DNA of 7,677 nt from an uncultured Collinsella sp. (GTDB lineage: Bacteria; Actinomycetota; Coriobacteriia; Coriobacteriales; Coriobacteriaceae). Under the pieces are notes generated by a model. It was not told the origin of the DNA. It did no database searches and saw nothing but the letters and a program-made list of their open reading frames with translations. A program made the position numbers and the translations under genes. Every line of letters begins with the position of its first letter. Position 1 is the stretch's first letter. Location: the NCBI GenBank assembly GCA_900553935.1, contig USFK01000064.1:1-7677 (forward strand), given 5' to 3'. This document shows, in pieces, positions 1-5,859 of this stretch.

Positions 1-1053
1 GCGGTCGTCGGGCTTGAGGCCGCGCACATCGCGGTTGGCCGGGCGGCTGCCCAGCACCGTGCCCACGATCTGGCCGCGGTTGTTGGAACGCTCATAGCTC
101 ATCATCTCGTCGCCCGAGGTGCCGTCCTGATAGGCGTGCGTAAAGTCGCGGTTGAAGCAGCGCTTGAGCTGGCGCTGGCGGGCGGCTTCTTCGTCCTTGG
201 CAACGGTGACTCCGGATAGCATGTCGTCAATTTCGTGACGATACACATCAACGATGGAGTACACGTAATCGGGTGCCTTCATGCGGCCCTCGAGCTTGAG
301 CGACGCGGCGCCGGCGTCATACAGACGGCGAACAAGCTGTGAGGTGTTGGTGTCACGCGGGCATAGCGCACGCTCGCGGCCGGCGGGGGAGAGCGTGCGA
401 CCGTTCTCGTCGATCAGCTCGTAGGGCAGGCGGCAGGGCTGGGCGCACATGCCGCGGTTGGCCGATCGCCCCGCCATGGCAAAGCTCGAAAGCAGGCACA
501 GGCCCGAGTAGCAAAAGCAGATGGCGCCGTGGCTAAAGACCTCAAGGTCCACATCGGGCGCGGCATCGTGAATGGTGGCAATCTCGTCGATGGAAAGCTC
601 GCGCGAGAGAGTCACGCGGTCGGCGCCCTGCTCGCGGCACCAAAGGGTTCCGCGGTCGTCGTGGATGTTCGCCTGGGTTGAGATGTGCGTCTCGATGCCG
701 GGCATCGTGCGCTTGACCTCAAAGAACAGGCCCCAGTCCTGGATGATAAAGGCGTCGGCGCCCAACGTGGAGCAGCGGTGGATGAGTTGCAACGCATCGC
801 CCATCTCGGACTGCTTGATGACGATGTTGACCGTGACGTAGACGCGCGACCCGGCTAGATGCGCGGCGCGGCAGGCTTGCTCAAAGGCCTCGTCGGTAAA
901 GTTGGTGGCCTTGCGGCGGGCGTTGAAGCTGCCCATGCCGCAGTAGATGGCGTCTGCCCCGGCGGCGAGTGCGGCGGCAAAGGACTCGGGCCCTCCGGCG
1001 GGCGCCAAAAGCTCGGGTCTGCGGTTGGTGGTTCGACTGGCGGTTGCGGTCAT
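1..1053 (-). CDS. U32 family peptidase-like protein (RNA hydroxylation family), C-terminus missing
   Basis: Reading the minus strand from ATG 1053 gives 351 open codons to base 1, so the gene continues off the left edge. The N-terminus has the family opening PELLAPAGGPESFAAAL (about residues 13-29) and AIYCGMGSFNAR. The U32 signature EVFSHGAICFCYSGLCLLS is at residues 171-189, followed by GRSANRGMCAQPCRLPYEL at 195-213. Cys179, Cys186, Cys203 and Cys207 are the likely Fe-S ligands. Family knowledge: despite the peptidase name, characterised members TrhP and RlhA hydroxylate tRNA and 23S rRNA using prephenate-derived chemistry. The CAQPCRLPYEL version is typical of the long form with a C-terminal DUF3656 region, which would lie outside the window. 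The start is supported by AAAGG about 10 bases upstream. It is transcribed divergently from ridA and shows no functional link to the purine genes. The family call is firm; the exact RNA substrate cannot be told. Confidence 0.9.
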   Translation of the reverse strand, partial: MTATASRTTNRRPELLAPAGGPESFAAALAAGADAIYCGMGSFNARRKATNFTDEAFEQACRAAHLAGSRVYVTVNIVIKQSEMGDALQLIHRCSTLGADAFIIQDWGLFFEVKRTMPGIETHISTQANIHDDRGTLWCREQGADRVTLSRELSIDEIATIHDAAPDVDLEVFSHGAICFCYSGLCLLSSFAMAGRSANRGMCAQPCRLPYELIDENGRTLSPAGRERALCPRDTNTSQLVRRLYDAGAASLKLEGRMKAPDYVYSIVDVYRHEIDDMLSGVTVAKDEEAARQRQLKRCFNRDFTHAYQDGTSGDEMMSYERSNNRGQIVGTVLGSRPANRDVRGLKPDDR

Positions 1054-1085
1054 ATCCTGCCTTTCAAAATGCTCAGATATTCAAA

Positions 1086-1091
1086 AGTATA
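1086..1091 (-). promoter_or_regulatory. Candidate -10 box for the U32 gene
   Basis: On the minus strand this reads TATACT (5 of 6 to TATAAT). It would start transcription near 1079, about 26 bases before the ATG. No convincing -35 hexamer is seen at the right distance, so this is only a candidate. Confidence 0.3.
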
Positions 1092-1223
1092 GTGGTGCTG
1101 TTGCGATGGACGATGCCCGCAGTCTAAGCAGGACAAAGTTTTCAGGTGGGTCGCCAGTCACGCCGCTCATCGGCCCGTACGCGCCGTTGGGCGATAAAAG
1201 ATTCTCGCAACGTGATAATAATC

Positions 1224-1252
1224 TTGCATCGCGCGGAAACCTTGAGTACTAT
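1224..1252 (+). promoter_or_regulatory. Candidate sigma-70-type promoter for ridA
   Basis: TTGCAT (1224-1229), a 17-base spacer, then TACTAT (1247-1252). The hexamers are imperfect (3/6 and 4/6) but the spacing is ideal and nothing better precedes ridA. The predicted start near 1259 gives a leader of about 83 bases. A 6-base inverted repeat AAGATT/AATCTT (1198-1203 and 1220-1225) touches the -35 box and could be a protein site, or chance. Confidence 0.4.
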
Positions 1253-1260
1253 CCCAATCA

Positions 1261-1308
1261 AGCGCGGCGTTCAGACCGAACTGTGCCTCCCGGTGTGAAC
1301 GCCGCGCT
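1261..1308 (+). promoter_or_regulatory. Strong stem-loop in the ridA 5' leader
   Basis: AGCGCGGCGTTCA (1261-1273) and TGAACGCCGCGCT (1296-1308) are a perfect 13-base inverted repeat around a 22-base loop. Inside the loop CCG (1276-1278) can pair with CGG (1291-1293). It lies about 22 bases before the ridA ribosome binding site, leaving that site free, and has no T-tract after it, so it does not look like a terminator. With the candidate promoter above it would sit at the very 5' end of the mRNA, as RNA-stabilising hairpins do. That role is inference. Confidence 0.6.
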
Positions 1309-1341
1309 CACGCTCTCTCAACTGATTGTAAGGAGAAAAAC

Positions 1342-1719
1342 ATGAGCAAGACCGTCGTGTCTTCCGATAACGCACCCGCAGCCATCGGCCCGTATTCCCC
1401 CGGCATCCAGACCGGCAACATGGTGTTCCTGTCCGGCCAGCTGGGCATCGACCCCGCAACCGGCAAGATGCCCGAGGGCGTCGAGGCCCAGGCTAAGCAG
1501 TCCCTTGCTAACGTCGAGGCCCTGCTGAGCGCAGCCGGCGCCACCTTTGCCGATGTCGTCAAGACCACGGTCTACCTGGCCGACATTGCCGACTTCGCTG
1601 CCGTGAACGAGATTTATGCCTCCAAGTTCGAGGCTCCGTTCCCCGCGCGCAGCGCTTTCCAGGTTGCCGCCCTTCCGGCCGGCGGTCTGGTCGAGATCGA
1701 GGTCGTCGCCGCTCTCTAA
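1342..1719 (+). CDS. ridA: RidA family enamine/imine deaminase
   Basis: A complete 125-residue protein, the normal length for the YjgF/YER057c/UK114 (RidA) family. It shows AIGPYSPGIQTGNMVFLSGQ (14-33), NVEALLSAAG (57-66) and the C-terminal block PARSAFQVAALPAGGLVEIE (101-120). Arg103 matches the substrate-carboxylate-binding Arg of E. coli RidA, and Glu120 matches its conserved acidic residue. Known function: cytosolic trimers hydrolyse 2-aminoacrylate and related imines, made by PLP lyases, to 2-oxoacids plus ammonia. The start has a strong AGGAG six bases before the ATG. It is a single-gene unit: divergent from the U32 gene, convergent with the regulator, and followed at once by a terminator. 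Its closeness to purine-catabolism genes is suggestive only, because ridA genes are common housekeeping genes. Confidence 0.95.
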   Translation: MSKTVVSSDNAPAAIGPYSPGIQTGNMVFLSGQLGIDPATGKMPEGVEAQAKQSLANVEALLSAAGATFADVVKTTVYLADIADFAAVNEIYASKFEAPFPARSAFQVAALPAGGLVEIEVVAAL

Positions 1720-1749
1720 GGCGTTGGCAACAACTAAACATGACATGCA

Positions 1750-1783
1750 AAAAGACCCTGCAGTGCGAGCTGCAGGGTCTTTT
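1750..1783. terminator. Bidirectional intrinsic terminator between ridA and the regulator
   Basis: AAAAGACCCTGCAG (1750-1763) and CTGCAGGGTCTTTT (1770-1783) form a perfect 14-base stem with a 6-base loop (TGCGAG). The T-run on the plus strand serves ridA. The A-run at 1749-1753 is a T-run on the minus strand and serves the convergent regulator gene. It starts 30 bases after the ridA stop and about 50 bases past the regulator stop. Confidence 0.93.
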
Positions 1784-1833
1784 GTCAAGTGACGGATCGC
1801 ATGTGGAGCCACCAAGGGCAGTCTTTTTGTTTG

Positions 1834-2490
1834 TTAGCCTTCCTTGCGGACTTTTTGTAGGTAGCGGTAGACGCTGGGCTCCGAGATGCCCAGCGCGGTG
1901 GCGGCGCAGGCCACGGCGCCCTTGAGCATGAACACCCCGTTGCCGTTGAGGTGGCGAATGACGTCCACGCGGTCGCTCTGACCAAGCGACGCCACATCCA
2001 GCCCGCGCGCGCTCAGCAACTCGGCAATGCTGCGGTCGATGAGCTCCTGTGTGGACTCCGAAAGACTTTCGACCTCGATGGGGGCGGGCTCCGCGCGCGT
2101 CGGCGCCGCGTCGAAGCATGCCATGAGCTGCTGCGCCATGGTGTTGATGGAGCGCACGGTCGAGAGGTCGGTGTTGACGCAGAGCATACCGACGATCTCG
2201 TTATCTTCGCGGATAAAGTACGTCGCTGACTCCAACGTCTTGCCGCCGGCACCGCGCCCCTCGTAGCCCGTAATAAACGGCAGGTCGCGATACTTGGGGT
2301 CGTGCATGATCTTGAGCGCCAGATCGGTGGCGGGACCGCCGACCTTACGGCCGCTCACGATGCCGTTGCGAATATCGACGATGGCGTGGTCGGGATCCGA
2401 GAAATCATGCAGCACGATCTCGCTGTTCTTACCGAGTATCTGCTCCAGGAAATCGACCATCGGCAAAAAGCGACGTACGGTCTCGTTCAC
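1834..2490 (-). CDS. YheO-like PAS/HTH transcriptional regulator
   Basis: A 218-residue protein when started at the GTG at 2490. The N-terminal half is a YheO-like PAS domain (about residues 5-115) with FLPMVDFLEQILGKNSEIVL, VLHDFSDPDHAIVDIRNG and GMLCVNTDLS. The C-terminus is the matching HTH domain: KGAVACAATALGISEPSVYR from about residue 190. This two-domain design (PAS_6 plus HTH_22) includes DauR, a D-arginine catabolism regulator; members act as small-molecule sensors of catabolic operons. The frame stays open up to an ATG at 2631, but GTG 2490 has AAAGGAGT with a 6-base gap, gives the normal family length and starts right at the conserved domain. ATG 2631 and ATG 2541 have no comparable ribosome binding site. 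It is divergent from permease-ssnA-ygfK, so it probably controls them; the ligand is unknown and a purine intermediate is a guess. Confidence 0.88.
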   Translation of the reverse strand: MNETVRRFLPMVDFLEQILGKNSEIVLHDFSDPDHAIVDIRNGIVSGRKVGGPATDLALKIMHDPKYRDLPFITGYEGRGAGGKTLESATYFIREDNEIVGMLCVNTDLSTVRSINTMAQQLMACFDAAPTRAEPAPIEVESLSESTQELIDRSIAELLSARGLDVASLGQSDRVDVIRHLNGNGVFMLKGAVACAATALGISEPSVYRYLQKVRKEG

Positions 2491-2614
2491 GGGCAACTCC
2501 TTTGGGTGAAATCGGAGATGTTCATAACAATTTTTTCTCATGGTAACACGCTGCTCTTCATCTCGTATATCCGCAGGTACATTGCGTAATACAGACGAAC
2601 GGTAGGAATTTGGC

Positions 2615-2629
2615 GGTAAACGGTTGACC
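2615..2629. promoter_or_regulatory. Palindromic operator candidate over the -35 box
   Basis: GGTAAAC-G-GTTGACC is a 15-base near-perfect palindrome (6 of 7 arm positions match). Its right arm contains the TTGACC -35 hexamer of the upstream candidate promoter. A second short palindrome, GTTA-TTT-TAAC (2646-2656), overlaps the -10 box of that promoter and shares the GTTA/TAAC half-site look. The placement suits a repressor or autoregulated sensor, most simply the divergent YheO-like protein. No binding motif for this regulator is known to me. Confidence 0.4.
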
Positions 2630-2653
2630 AAAAGAAAAGTTAGATGTTATTTT
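2624..2653 (+). promoter_or_regulatory. Candidate upstream promoter (P1) for the permease operon
   Basis: TTGACC (2624-2629; 5 of 6 to TTGACA), an 18-base spacer and TATTTT (2648-2653), with TGT directly before the -10 giving an extended -10. The predicted start near 2660 gives a leader of about 180 bases. Confidence 0.45.
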
Positions 2654-2726
2654 AACCAGACACTTTTCTGACCTGCGGAAATGCATTATCTCAGCTGAAG
2701 AATAGTCTGATAACAAAAAATTATTA

Positions 2727-2755
2727 TTGAGAATGAGAATCATCTTTAATACGAT
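2727..2755 (+). promoter_or_regulatory. Candidate proximal promoter (P2) for the permease operon
   Basis: TTGAGA (2727-2732; 5 of 6 to TTGACA), a 17-base spacer and TACGAT (2750-2755; 4 of 6). The predicted start near 2762 gives a leader of about 81 bases. If this is the main promoter, the in-frame ATG at 2756 is not in the mRNA, which supports the permease start at 2843. Confidence 0.5.
2729..2747. promoter_or_regulatory. Fur-box-like sequence within P2
   Basis: GAGAATGAGAATCATCTTT matches the classical 19-base Fur box (GATAATGATAATCATTATC) at 14 positions, including two GAGAAT hexamers followed by CAT. It fills the space between the -35 and -10 of P2, where a bound metalloregulator would block transcription. 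The consensus comes from enterobacteria and the region is AT-rich, so chance is possible. Confidence 0.35.
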
Positions 2756-2807
2756 ATGCAACGAAGGCACAACCTCAACCCCGCACTGCGTCACAATAGA
2801 GCGTTAG

Positions 2808-2846
2808 ATGCGAAAACAACTATTTCGAGGATTGGTGGTCAAATGA
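2808..2846 (+). CDS. Possible 12-codon leader peptide overlapping the permease start
   Basis: ATG 2808 opens a short frame encoding MRKQLFRGLVVK. Its TGA stop (2844-2846) overlaps the permease ATG (2843-2845) as ATGA, the usual layout for coupled re-initiation. The permease has only a moderate ribosome binding site of its own (GGTGG four bases before the ATG, or GAGG twelve before), so coupling would make sense. The short frame's own site is weak (AGAG six bases upstream). This may be chance. Confidence 0.25.
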   Translation: MRKQLFRGLVVK

Positions 2847-4255
2847 CCCAGGAGACGGTTAAGAACGGCACTGAAGCCCTGTTCACTCGTGAAGGCATGC
2901 CTCCCGTTAAAGAAATGATCCCGTGTGCCCTTCAGCACGTACTGGCTTCGTTTGCCGGTATCATCACCCCGGCTGTCATCATGGCCGGCGTCTACGGCTT
3001 TAATAGCCAGCAGAGCACCGACATCATCCAGGTCGCGCTCATTCTTTCGGCAATCGATACGGCCCTTCAGGCCTTCGCTCCCTTCCGTCGCATCGGCGGC
3101 GGTCTGCCCATCGTCATGGGCGTTTCGTTCGCATTCCTGCCGGCCCTGCAGGCCATGGGTGCCTCGGGCTTTAGCTTTGGCGCGCTGTTGGGCGGCGAGA
3201 TCGTCGGCGGCGCCGTCGCGGTCCTCTTTGGTCTGGCCTACAGCAAGATCAAGTGGCTGTTCCCGCCCGTCGTGACCGGTACGGTCATCTTCTCCATTGG
3301 CGTCTCCCTCTATCCCACGGCCGTCAAGTATATGGCCGGCGGTATGGGTACGCCGCTGTGGGGCACCCCGCAGGCCTGGTGCGTCGCTCTTATCACCTTC
3401 GCCGTGGTCTTTGCGCTCGCCAACTTTGGCAAGGGCACGCTCAAGCTGGGATCCGTGTTCTTTGGCATGATCGTTGGCATGATCGTTTCGATCCCCTTTG
3501 GCATGATCGACTTCTCCAGCGTCGCCACCGCCCAGGTCTTCGCCCTTCCCAAGCTCATGCCCTACGCGCTCGAGTTTGATCCCGAGGTCTGCATTACCCT
3601 CGCTGTTGTGTTCCCCATGGTTGCCATCCAGGTTATCGGTGACGTTTCCGCCGCCTGCCTGGGCTCCATCGACCGTATGCCCACCGAGCGCGAGCTCTCC
3701 GGCGCTATCGTGTCCCAGGGCCTCACCTCTATGGTCGGCGGCCTGCTGGGCGGTCTCCCCACCAGCGCCCTTGGCCAGAACGTGGGTATCATCTGCTCCA
3801 ACAAGGTCGTCAACAAGTGGGTCTTTGTGATCATCGCGGCCGTCTTTGCCATCGCCGGCCTGTTCCCGCAGCTCTCTGCCGTCCTTTCCGCTATCCCGCA
3901 GCCCGTCATCGGCGGCGCGTCCCTCGCGATGTTCGCCAACGTCGCCGTCGTCGGCACCATCACCATGAACGGCGTGCGCATGTTCACCCGCGAGGGCCTT
4001 ACGCAGCGCACTACCACCATCGTCGGTACCTCCGTCGTCTTTGGCCTGGGTATCTGGATGGCCAGCGGCTGCCTTGCCGGCGAGGGTATGCCCGCCTGGG
4101 TGTCCACCGTCATCGGCTCCAATGCCGTAACCCCCACCGCCATCATGGCCATCGTCCTTAACCTGATTCTTCCGCAGACGCCGGTCGTGGCTCAGCACAT
4201 CGATGCTGCCAAGGACGCTGCCGTGGATCTGGTCTTGCCCGAGAGCAAGAAGTAA
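2843..4255 (+). CDS. NCS2 family nucleobase (probable xanthine/urate) permease
   Basis: A 470-residue, very hydrophobic protein of normal length for the NCS2/nucleobase-ascorbate transporter family, with about a dozen membrane segments. Family marks: QHVLASFAGIITPAVIMAG near the start (His32 matches XanQ His31), GGLPIVMGVSFAFLPAL in the TM3 region, FPPVVTGTVIFSIGVSL, the TM8 block VAIQVIGDVSA (261-270), and GQNVG (311-315) with the substrate-binding Gln-Asn. ATG 2843 is preferred over the upstream in-frame ATG 2756, which would add 29 polar residues and has no ribosome binding site. It would import a purine for the enzymes encoded next. Odd: the TM8 Glu and TM9 Asp that are essential in XanQ are both Gln here (Gln263, Gln292), and the signature Thr after QNxG is Asn320. 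The family call is firm; the substrate is inferred from neighbours. Confidence 0.9.
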   Translation: MTQETVKNGTEALFTREGMPPVKEMIPCALQHVLASFAGIITPAVIMAGVYGFNSQQSTDIIQVALILSAIDTALQAFAPFRRIGGGLPIVMGVSFAFLPALQAMGASGFSFGALLGGEIVGGAVAVLFGLAYSKIKWLFPPVVTGTVIFSIGVSLYPTAVKYMAGGMGTPLWGTPQAWCVALITFAVVFALANFGKGTLKLGSVFFGMIVGMIVSIPFGMIDFSSVATAQVFALPKLMPYALEFDPEVCITLAVVFPMVAIQVIGDVSAACLGSIDRMPTERELSGAIVSQGLTSMVGGLLGGLPTSALGQNVGIICSNKVVNKWVFVIIAAVFAIAGLFPQLSAVLSAIPQPVIGGASLAMFANVAVVGTITMNGVRMFTREGLTQRTTTIVGTSVVFGLGIWMASGCLAGEGMPAWVSTVIGSNAVTPTAIMAIVLNLILPQTPVVAQHIDAAKDAAVDLVLPESKK

Positions 4256-4271
4256 CCAATTCGGTGCTATT

Positions 4272-4303
4272 CGTCGGCGGACGCATCGCCTCGTCCGCCG
4301 ACG
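4272..4303 (+). other. Stem-loop just after the permease stop
   Basis: CGTCGGCGGACG (4272-4283) and CGTCCGCCGACG (4292-4303) form a perfect 12-base stem with an 8-base loop, starting 16 bases after the TAA. No T-tract follows, so it is not a standard terminator; an RNA processing, stabilising or partial attenuation role is possible. The same layout follows ssnA (5821-5856). Confidence 0.65.
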
Positions 4304-4306
4304 TCA

Positions 4307-4345
4307 TGCGGCGTCAAGCCGCACTTCAAAGGGTTTGTCCCTTTG
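4307..4345 (+). other. Two further stem-loops in the permease-ssnA spacer
   Basis: TGCGGC/GCCGCA (4307-4312 and 4318-4323; 5-base loop) is followed by CAAAGGG/CCCTTTG (4327-4333 and 4339-4345; 5-base loop TTTGT). The second can extend outwards through CTTC/GAAG across a 3-base bulge. Smaller hairpins follow: ACGGG/CCCGT (4357-4361 and 4368-4372) and CCGG/CCGG (4375-4378 and 4385-4388). No promoter or supported gene is seen in 4256-4450, so this looks like structured spacer RNA within one transcript. Confidence 0.5.
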
Positions 4346-4407
4346 GTGAAGCGTTGACGGGAGAGGGCCCGTTTCCGGTGTAGGCCGGCGCTTCGCACTC
4401 CGCCATG

Positions 4408-4433
4408 TCAGAGGTGTCAAACCCCGCCTCTGA
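4408..4433 (+). promoter_or_regulatory. Stem-loop abutting the ssnA ribosome binding site
   Basis: TCAGAGG (4408-4414) and CCTCTGA (4427-4433) pair around a 12-base loop. The stem ends about five bases before the ssnA Shine-Dalgarno sequence GAAGGGAG (4438-4445). It leaves that site open but could shape ribosome access or separate ssnA translation from the upstream structures. Confidence 0.4.
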
Positions 4434-4450
4434 TGTTGAAGGGAGCATTC

Positions 4451-5806
4451 ATGCTTCTGGTCGCTAACGGTTCCGTTTTTACCCGCAACGCTCAGACCCC
4501 GTTCATTCCCAACGGTGCGGTCGCCATTGACGGAGATACGATCGTCGAAGTGGGCCCCGAGTGCGAGCTCAAGGCCAAGTACCCGGATGCCGAGTACGTC
4601 GACGCCCAGGGCAACCTCATCATGCCCGGACTCATTAACTGCCACACCCACATCTACTCGGGTCTGGCTCGCGGCCTTGCCATTAAGGGCTGCAACCCCA
4701 CCAACTTCCTGGAGAATCTTGAGCAGCAGTGGTGGAAGATCGACGACAACCTGACGCTCGACGGCACCAAGGCCAGCGCCTATGCCACGATTCTGGACTC
4801 CATCCGCGATGGCGTCACCACGATCTTCGATCACCACGCGAGCTTCTGCGAGATTCCGGGCAGCCTCTTTGCCATTAAGGATGCCGCGCAGGAGCTGGGC
4901 ATGCGTTCGTGCCTGTGCTACGAGGTCTCCGACCGCCGCGGTCAGGAAAAATGCGACCAGGCCATTGCCGAGAACGCCGAATTTGCCCAGTGGGCCGCCA
5001 AAGAGCGTCGCGATAACGACAACCACATGATCGCCGCCATGTTTGGCGGTCACGCCACCTTTACGCTTTCGGACGAGACCATGGACAAGATGGCCGAGGC
5101 CAACAACGGCCTGACCGGCTTCCACATCCATGTGTGCGAGGGCATGAATGACGTGTGGGACTCCCGCCTCAACCGCGGCGGCATCAGCCCCGTCGAGCGC
5201 TTGCTGCAGCATAACCTTCTGGGTCCCGACACCATGCTCGGCCACTGCATCCACGTGACGCCTGCCGAGATGGATATCGTCAAGGAGTCTGGCACCTGGC
5301 TCGTCAACAACCCCGAATCCAATATGGGCAACGCCGTGGGCTGCGCCCCCGTGCTCGAGTTCTTCCGCCGCGGCATCCCCGTGTGCATGGGCACCGACGC
5401 CTACACCCACGATATGCTCGAGAGCCTCAAGGTCTTCCTGATCATTCAGCGCCACAACGCCGCCATGCCCAACGTGGGCTGGTGCGAGGCCATGACGATG
5501 CTCTTTGAGAACAACGCCAAGATGGCGAGCAAGTACTTCGATCGCAAGCTCGGCGTGCTCGAGGCCGGCGCTGCCGCCGACGTCATCGTTATGGACTACA
5601 AGCCCTTTACGCCGCTGAGCGAGGAGAACATCGACGGCCACATGCTCTTTGGCATGATGGGTAAAAACTGCCGTACCACCATCATCAATGGCCGCGTCCT
5701 GTACAAGGATCGCGAGTTTGTCGGTATCGATGAGGACAAGATCAACGCGTGGACCATGGCTGAGTCCAAAAAGCTCTGGAGCACGCTCAACGATCGCGCC
5801 TACTAG
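4451..5806 (+). CDS. ssnA: SsnA putative aminohydrolase (purine catabolism / selenium-metabolism cluster)
   Basis: A 451-residue protein, close to the size of E. coli SsnA. It belongs to the metal-dependent amidohydrolase superfamily (TrzA/AtzA-like). The TIM-barrel metal site is intact: NCHTHIYSGLARG with His65 and His67, FHIHVCEG with His227 and Glu230, GHCIHVT with His265 and His268, and GTDAYTHDM with Asp316. The N-terminal strands (LLVANGSVFTR) and the C-terminal GAAADVIVMDYKPFTPL form the usual composite beta-sandwich. Family knowledge: ssnA travels with ygfK, xdhD-type molybdenum hydroxylases and selD, and belongs to bacterial urate/purine degradation clusters; its exact reaction is not settled, hydrolytic deamination or ring opening of a purine-derived heterocycle being the expectation. 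ATG 4451 is chosen because GAAGGGAG lies about six bases upstream; the in-frame ATG 4433 has no such site. It follows the permease after 195 structured bases. Confidence 0.93.
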   Translation: MLLVANGSVFTRNAQTPFIPNGAVAIDGDTIVEVGPECELKAKYPDAEYVDAQGNLIMPGLINCHTHIYSGLARGLAIKGCNPTNFLENLEQQWWKIDDNLTLDGTKASAYATILDSIRDGVTTIFDHHASFCEIPGSLFAIKDAAQELGMRSCLCYEVSDRRGQEKCDQAIAENAEFAQWAAKERRDNDNHMIAAMFGGHATFTLSDETMDKMAEANNGLTGFHIHVCEGMNDVWDSRLNRGGISPVERLLQHNLLGPDTMLGHCIHVTPAEMDIVKESGTWLVNNPESNMGNAVGCAPVLEFFRRGIPVCMGTDAYTHDMLESLKVFLIIQRHNAAMPNVGWCEAMTMLFENNAKMASKYFDRKLGVLEAGAAADVIVMDYKPFTPLSEENIDGHMLFGMMGKNCRTTIINGRVLYKDREFVGIDEDKINAWTMAESKKLWSTLNDRAY

Positions 5807-5820
5807 TTACAAGTAGATTC

Positions 5821-5856
5821 ACGCGCGCCGGATGTTTCGCCGCATCCGACGCGCGT
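5821..5856 (+). other. Stem-loop just after the ssnA stop
   Basis: ACGCGCGCCGGATG (5821-5834) pairs with CATCCGACGCGCGT (5843-5856): 13 pairs with one C-A mismatch (5828/5849) and an 8-base loop, starting 14 bases after the TAG. No T-tract follows. Position, stem length and loop size match the hairpin after the permease gene, although the sequences differ. Confidence 0.6.
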
Positions 5857-5859
5857 ATA

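Larger units (their letters stand above)
2491..2842. promoter_or_regulatory. AT-rich divergent control region between regulator and permease
   Basis: 352 bases without a supported main gene, clearly richer in A and T than the flanking coding DNA. It holds two plus-strand promoter candidates, a palindrome over the upstream -35 box, a Fur-box-like site and a short leader ORF, each listed separately. No convincing minus-strand promoter was found for the regulator; TATACG on the minus strand at about 2569-2574 and TAAAAT at 2649-2654 lack a matching -35. No known purine, xanthine or preQ1 riboswitch pattern is recognisable in the leader. Confidence 0.6.

Noticed and set aside
2491..2631. N-terminal extension of the regulator to ATG 2631 (47 extra residues)
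   Set aside because: No Shine-Dalgarno sequence at 2631 or at 2541, the extension is unlike the family, and GTG 2490 has an excellent site.
2804..4198. Long minus-strand open frame (464 codons) opposite the permease
   Set aside because: Its composition (runs of Gly, Asp, His, Glu with no recognisable domain) is what results from reading the complement of a GC-rich membrane-protein gene; the plus strand has a clear family match.
4256..4450. Known riboswitch (purine, xanthine or molybdenum-cofactor type) in the ssnA leader
   Set aside because: Stem-loops are present but I could not match the conserved loop sequences of any of these classes.
4405..4467. 20-codon frame starting ATG 4405 and overlapping the ssnA start
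   Set aside because: No ribosome binding site before it, and it spans the hairpin at 4408-4433; nothing supports translation.
4304..5641. Long minus-strand open frame opposite ssnA
   Set aside because: Antisense shadow of a well-supported amidohydrolase gene, rich in Val/Gly/His, with no domain.
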